Below, piece after piece: positions 59,231 through 64,000 of a stretch of DNA of 64,000 nt (position 1 is its first letter; each line of letters opens with the position of its first letter). A program made the translations under genes and the position numbers. The notes beneath the pieces are model-generated. The model searched no databases. It was not told the origin of the DNA and saw only the letters and a list, made by a program, of their open reading frames with translations. Source of the DNA: Halichoerus grypus (lineage: Eukaryota > Chordata > Mammalia > Carnivora > Phocidae); the NCBI RefSeq assembly GCF_964656455.1, contig NC_135716.1:113229244-113293243 (forward strand). Direction: 5' to 3'.

Positions 59231-60107
59231 TTTTTTTTAATTTTTTTTATTGTTATGTTAATCCCATACATTACATCATTAGTTTTAGATATAGTGTTCC
59301 ATGATTCATTGTTTGTGCATAACACCCAGTGCTCCATGCAGAACGTGCCCTCCTCAATACCCGCCACCAGGCTAACCCATCCTCCCACCCCCCTCCCCTC
59401 TAGAACCCTCAGTTTGTTTTTCAGAGTCCATCGTCTCTCATGGTTCTTCTCCCCCTCCGATTTCCCCCCCTTCATTCTTCCCCTCCTGCTACATTCTTCT
59501 TCTTTTTTTCTTTCTTAACATATATTGCATTATTTGTTTCAGAGGTACAGATCTGAGATTCAACAGTCTTGCACAATTCACAGCGCTTACCAGAACACAT
59601 ACCCTCCCCAGTGTCCATCACCCAGTCATCCCATCCCTCCCACCCCACCCCCCACTCCAGCAACCCTCAGTTTGTTTCCTGAGATTAAGAATTCCTCATA
59701 TCAGTGAGGTCATATGATACATGTCTTTCTCTGTTTGACTTATTTCGCTCAGCATAATACCCTCCAGTTCCATCCACGTCGTTGCAAATGGCAAGATCTC
59801 ATTCCTTTTGATGGCTGCATAATATTCCATTGTATATATATACCACATCTTCTTTATCCATTCATCTGTTGATGGACATCTTGGCTCTTTCCACAGTTTG
59901 GCTATTGTGGACATTGCTGCTATAAACATCCGGGTGCACGTACCCTTTCGGGTCCCTACTTTTGTATCTTTGGGGTAAATACCCAGGAGTGCAATTGCTG
60001 GATCATATGGTAGCACTATTTTCAACTTTTTGAGGAACCTCCATACTGTTTTCCAGAGTGGCTGCACCAGCTTGCATTCCCACCAACAGTGTAGGAGGGT
60101 TCCCCTT
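59231..60107 (-). mobile_element. 5'-truncated carnivoran L1, 3' end of ORF2 plus 3' UTR
   Basis: Read on the minus strand: the last part of ORF2, then about 460 bp of 3' UTR and a poly-A. The ORF2 remnant is open from about 60067 to 59696 and carries hallmarks of the reverse-transcriptase protein's C-terminal region ([10 protein letters not shown], then EYYAAIKRNEILPF, then MLSEISQTEKD). It lacks the endonuclease and reverse-transcriptase domains, so it cannot move. The open frame and perfect flanking duplication suggest a relatively recent insertion. The 5' end at 60107 is a typical truncation point. Confidence 0.96.
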
Positions 60108-60124
60108 GGGAGAGAGAGATTCTT
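60108..60124. repeat. Target-site duplication of the L1, right copy
   Basis: Identical to 59214-59230. The deduced nick on the minus strand reads CTT/AAGA, close to the L1 endonuclease preference. Confidence 0.97.
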
Positions 60125-60259
60125 AAGCAGTCTCCATGCCCAGTGCAGAGCCTGACATGGGATTCCATCTCATGACCCTGAGGCCAGGATCCTGAGATCA
60201 AGACCTGAGCGGAAATCAAGAGTTGGTTGCTTCACCAGTTGAGCCACCCCAGCACCCCA

Positions 60260-61344
60260 CATTTTCTCCATCGTAATTTGAGCTCTCTCCCGTTGCCCTG
60301 CCAGTGTTTCCCTGGGGACTGATGAGTCTGTGCTGTGGAAGACGAGGGCTGGATCCCTGTCCCCGCCTTCCTGCAGCTCCTGTCTCAGTGGCTCTGACGG
60401 CTGCCTTGTTAGAGTTAAATGCTCTTCCCTACTTCTGGCCTTTCCCACTCTTTACCTTTGTTTTCTTTATTACCTGTTTCCATCTACCTTCAGTTTCCCC
60501 TTTCCTTAGATCTATTAACCCAAATAGAACATACAAGGAAAAGGCATACAAAGTCAACTAGTGCGCACACGCGCTCACGCGCGCACACATACACACACAC
60601 TACGTTGTGAAATAACCATATAAAACAAAACTTTGCCAAATACCAAAATGTTTAATAAAAAGATTGCATAAATTACCTGGGTTTTTTTTCTGTGTTAAAT
60701 TCTTTCATGCCTTTGATATTACAAGGTGAACATGTGCTTCAAAGATTTCTATAGTGTATGATGTCCTAAATAGCCATAATAATTGTTATGGAGATCCGTG
60801 TATACACAAACATAAAAAGCAATGATGAGAGGAAAGCACAATAAAAACCTATACATTTAAAAAACAAACAGAAAAAGGTAGGCTGAACCACACCTAATTG
60901 TTGAATCCACTTATAATCATGCCCCACCTCTGAAGGGATTGCATCTTCCCTAGGCATGTAGGGAGACCAACAAATTGGTAGAAGAGCTGCTGAAACATGG
61001 CATTCTTTAGGTAATGGGATTTTAAAGAGTTTCAGTAAATATCAATGATAAATGAGAGATTTTGGTTGCAAACATTAGACTCAAATACTGTAGAATATAA
61101 AAGTTTTAAGAGACCTGAAAATGGTTTAGTCCAATCATCTATTCTATGTCTGAATCACCAGTTTGATAATATTTTTTCCATATGGTTGGCTAGCCCGTGC
61201 TAGTGCACCTTTAGTGATGGGAAACTCACTCCCTTCCAAGGAAGCTCATTCTTTTCTCAGACGGTTGTGATGATCAAGAATCTCTTCCTTATATACAGAG
61301 ACAGTATTTATTTCTCCAGAGAGTCGTCTTCTAACCTAGGCATG
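60260..61344. other. Mostly unique non-coding DNA
   Basis: Contains the alternating tract at 60561-60601. 61100-61330 ('ctgaaaatggtttagtccaa', 'gaaactcactcccttccaag', 'gaatctcttccttatataca') resembles a widespread ancient repeat that I cannot name. No gene. Confidence 0.45.
60561..60601. repeat. Alternating CA/CG tract, Z-DNA prone
   Basis: GTGCGCACACGCGC, then CACGCGCGCACACATACACACACAC-type sequence. Purine-pyrimidine alternation with many CpG steps. Confidence 0.85.
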
Positions 61345-64000
61345 GACTTTTATCTTTTCAGGTTTATTGAGATATAACTTATAAACTGTAACTTTGTTCA
61401 TTGTAGGTGTTAGAGTTTGATGATTTTAGTAAATCTATACAGTTGTGCAGCCTCATTACAATTCAGTTTTTAGAACAACTCATCACCCCCCCCCCCAAAA
61501 ATTGATCTCCTCTCTGTTTGAGGTCCATCCCTGCCCCTACCCCCAGCTGCAAGTGACCACGGATCTGTTTTCTATGTCTGTTGTTTTGCCATTACTAAAC
61601 ATTTTGCATAAATGGAATCATACAACGTGTAGTTGTATCTGGCTTTTGTCACTCAGCATAATGTTTTTGAGTTTGACCTATGTCCTTGCATTTAACAGTT
61701 CATTTCTTTTCATTATTGAGCAGTATTCTATTCTGTGGATGGACCCCATTTTGTTTATCCACTCATCCATCAATGGACACTTAGGTTGTTTCTAGTTTTT
61801 GCCTGTTATAAATAATGCTGCTGTGAACATTCATGAAGGCTTTGTGTACACATTCCCTAGGAATGGACTTGCTGGGTCATATGGTAGGTTTATGTTTAAC
61901 TTAAAAACAACAAGAACAATTTCCAAACTGCTTTCCAAAGTGGTTGTACCATTTTACATTTCCAGTGGCAGTGTATTAGGGCTCCAGTTTCTTTACATCC
62001 TTGCTATTATTTAACATTGTTACACTTTTTGACTACAGCCATTTTAATGGCTATACAGTGGTATCTCATTATTTTAATTTGTATTTGTTTAATGGTTAAT
62101 AATGTTAAGCATCTTTTAATGTGCTTATTAGCCATCTGTATAACTTTAGTGAGATGCCTATATAAATCTTTGGCTCATTTTAAAATTGGGGTTTTTTTGT
62201 CTTCTTCTTATTGAATGGTTAGAGCTCTTTATATATTTTGGATGACAGTCCTTTATCAGTTAGACCATTTCCAAATATTGGCTGTCTATCTGTGGCTTGA
62301 TTTTTCATTTTATTAGTAGTGTCTTTTGGGGAGCCCATGTTTTCAGTTTTGATGAGGTCTAATTTATAATTTTTTTTCTTCCTAAAATGGATTTTGCTTT
62401 TGGTGTTGTATTTATGAAAGTTCAACCTACTTCAAGATGTCAATGATTTGCTCCTATCTTTTGTTCAAGAAGTTTTGGTTTTAACTCTTTTATTTAGGTC
62501 TGCAATCTATTTTAAATAGATTTTTGTGTATGGTGTGAGGTAAAGGTCTGAGTTCTCCTTCTCTTCATCCTCCTTCTCCTCCTCCTCCTTTGAAAAAGAT
62601 AAAAGTTCTTTTTTGGCATGTGGATATCCAATTGTTCCAGCACTATTTGTTGAAAAGACTGTCCTTTCTCCACTGAATTTCTACTATTCATTGTAGAAAT
62701 TCAATGGACCATAGATGTGAAAGTCTGTTTCTGGCCTCTTCAGTCTCTTTTACTGATCTATATATGTCTATCCTTATCCCAATACCACACTGTCTTGATT
62801 ACTGTAACTTTATAGTAAGTTTGAAATCAGGTAGTATCAGTCTTCTAACTTCTGCTTTTTCAAAATTGTTTTGTTGGATATTGGTTCTTTGTATTTCTAT
62901 CTAAATTAAACTTGACAATTTTCAAAAATCATTCCTGCTGGGATTTTAATTGGGAATGCATTGAAATTATAGATCAATTTAGGGAAATTGCCATTTTAGT
63001 GATACTGATTCTTACAGGCCATAAAAATATATCTCTTCATTTATTTAGATTTAAAAAAACAAGTAATATTTTGTCATTTTCAGAAATTCAACTTTTATTA
63101 AAAATGTTCATGACTATTTTTTGGTGCTAGTGTGAGTGGAATTAAGTTTATTTTAAAATAAATTGCTATTATATAAAATAAATTTTTTTTTTTTTTGTAT
63201 ATTGTCCTTCTATCCTGTGACTTTGTAAAACTTGCTTATTTTCCAGTAGATTTTTTTTTTAATTCCTTAGGGTTTTTTTATGCAAAATCATGTCATCCAT
63301 GAAAGAGGGCAGTTGTACTTCTTCCATTCCAAACTGGGGCCTTTAATATCTTTTCCTTGCCTGATTGCACTGGCTAGAACCTCCAGTACAGTGTTAAATA
63401 ACAGTGATGAGAGGAAACATCTTTGCCTTGGTCCTGATCTCAGGGGGAAAGCATACAGTCTTTCACTATTAAGTATAATTTAACTGTAGGTTTTTCATAG
63501 ATACCTTTTGTAGGGTTGTGGGATTATCCTTCTATTCCTAGTTTGATGAGAGATTGTTTTTAGTCATGAATGGGTTTGAGTTTTGTGAGTGCTTTTTCTG
63601 TGTTTTTAAATAATCATGTTGTTTTTGTTCTTTATTAGTACTGCATATTACATTAATTGATTTTTGGATCTTAAACCAACCTTTTTTGGGATAAATCCTA
63701 CTGGACTATGGTGTGTAATCTATGTTATGTATTGCTGGATTCAGCATTTTAACATTTTCTGAATTTTTTGCAACTACGGTCATGAAAGTTGTGAGTCTGT
63801 AGTTTACTTTTCTTGTGTGTCTTTGTCTGGCTTTGGTATGAGGGTAATACCAGCCTCATAAAATAAAATGAGAAGTTGCTCCTCTATTTTCTGAAAGGAT
63901 TGATACTATTTCTTCCCTAAGTGTTTTTAGAACTTAGTCAGTAAAGCTTTCTGAAATTTTATTAAAAATTTTAGAATTTTTATTTATTTTTTGGGGGGAA
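61345..64000 (-). mobile_element. Old L1 (L1M group), ORF2 remnant to 3' end, runs off window
   Basis: About 2.65 kb of antisense L1. The 3' UTR-like part is at 61345-61560 ('caggtttattgagatataac'). ORF2-derived text follows: 'catccatcaatggacactta', 'gaatggacttgctgggtcat', 'ttccaaagtggttgtaccat', 'tttggatgacagtcctttat'. A minus-strand piece at 62219-62425 translates to GLTDKGLSSKIYKEL, matching the conserved ISDKGLISKIYKEL-type motif of L1 ORF2. Stops, frameshifts and insertions (poly-C at 61488-61497, TCC repeats near 62555-62590) make it non-functional. The 5' part lies beyond the window. Confidence 0.93.
62555..62590. repeat. (TCC)/(TTC) simple repeat inside L1
   Basis: CTTCATCCTCCTTCTCCTCC-type pyrimidine tract that is not part of the usual L1 text. 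Confidence 0.8.

Larger units (their letters stand above)
59168..60259 (-). mobile_element. CAN-SINE, older subfamily, split by an L1
   Basis: The tail and GA-rich part are at 59168-59230, and the body and head ('gcggaaatcaagagttggtt', 'gagccaccccagcacccc') are at 60108-60259. Between them lies an L1. The SINE's own duplication survives imperfectly outside: CATTTTCCCCGTC at 59155-59167 and CATTTTCTCCATC at 60260-60272 (11 of 13). Confidence 0.95.

Noticed and set aside
58996..59475. Longest open frame, 159 codons on the minus strand
   Set aside because: It runs through the MIR, the SINE poly-T and the L1 3' UTR and poly-A, including a lysine run from the T-tract. It is a read-through of repeats, not a gene.
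59696..60067. Open frame with reverse-transcriptase-protein similarity as a host gene
   Set aside because: It is the C-terminal tail of L1 ORF2 in a 5'-truncated copy without catalytic domains, flanked by a target duplication.

Overview
This is nuclear DNA of a mammal, almost certainly a carnivoran outside the dog and cat families (bear, seal, weasel or panda type). The main evidence is ten tRNA-derived CAN-SINE copies. Their head reads TGGCTCAGTCGTTAAGCGTC and their tail is an A-rich CAAATAAATAAAATCTT. This differs from the canid form and from the felid form as I remember them. Ancient mammal-wide repeats (MIR, L2, old L1, MaLR and ERV LTRs, hAT and Tigger MITEs) fill much of the rest. I found no protein-coding exon, no tRNA, rRNA or snRNA gene, no CRISPR array and no bacterial-style gene. 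Every open reading frame is short and is explained by repeats, homopolymer runs or chance. The window looks intergenic or intronic, and the host gene cannot be named from it.

Layout. 1-7 kb is dominated by old L1 3' ends on the minus strand, with one SINE inside. 7-18 kb mixes five SINEs, a hAT MITE, several L2 and MIR fragments, a probable minus-strand LTR, and an 88-bp stub of a carnivoran L1. At 18.3-19.3 kb an MLT1-like LTR is interrupted by a second LTR that carries its own TATA box and AATAAA. 19.3-32 kb is poorer in repeats (one SINE, one L2, two MIRs) and contains two stretches that look like conserved non-coding DNA. 32-35.5 kb has L2, MIR and a solitary LTR. 36-58 kb is again mostly unique, with MIRs, SINEs, microsatellites, further candidate regulatory stretches and a weak candidate alternative promoter and first exon near 53.6-53.8 kb. 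56.9-57.3 kb is a Tigger-type MITE nested in an old L1. 59.2-60.3 kb is the clearest event: a 5'-truncated carnivoran L1 inserted into an older SINE with a perfect 17-bp target duplication. 61.3 kb to the end is an old L1 whose ORF2 remnant runs off the window.

No genes work together here, because none is present. What the window records is layered retrotransposition, with relative ages readable from nesting and target-site duplications, plus several unique stretches that might be enhancers. I found no convincing previously undescribed system. The candidates in the findings are hypotheses that need alignment or functional data.
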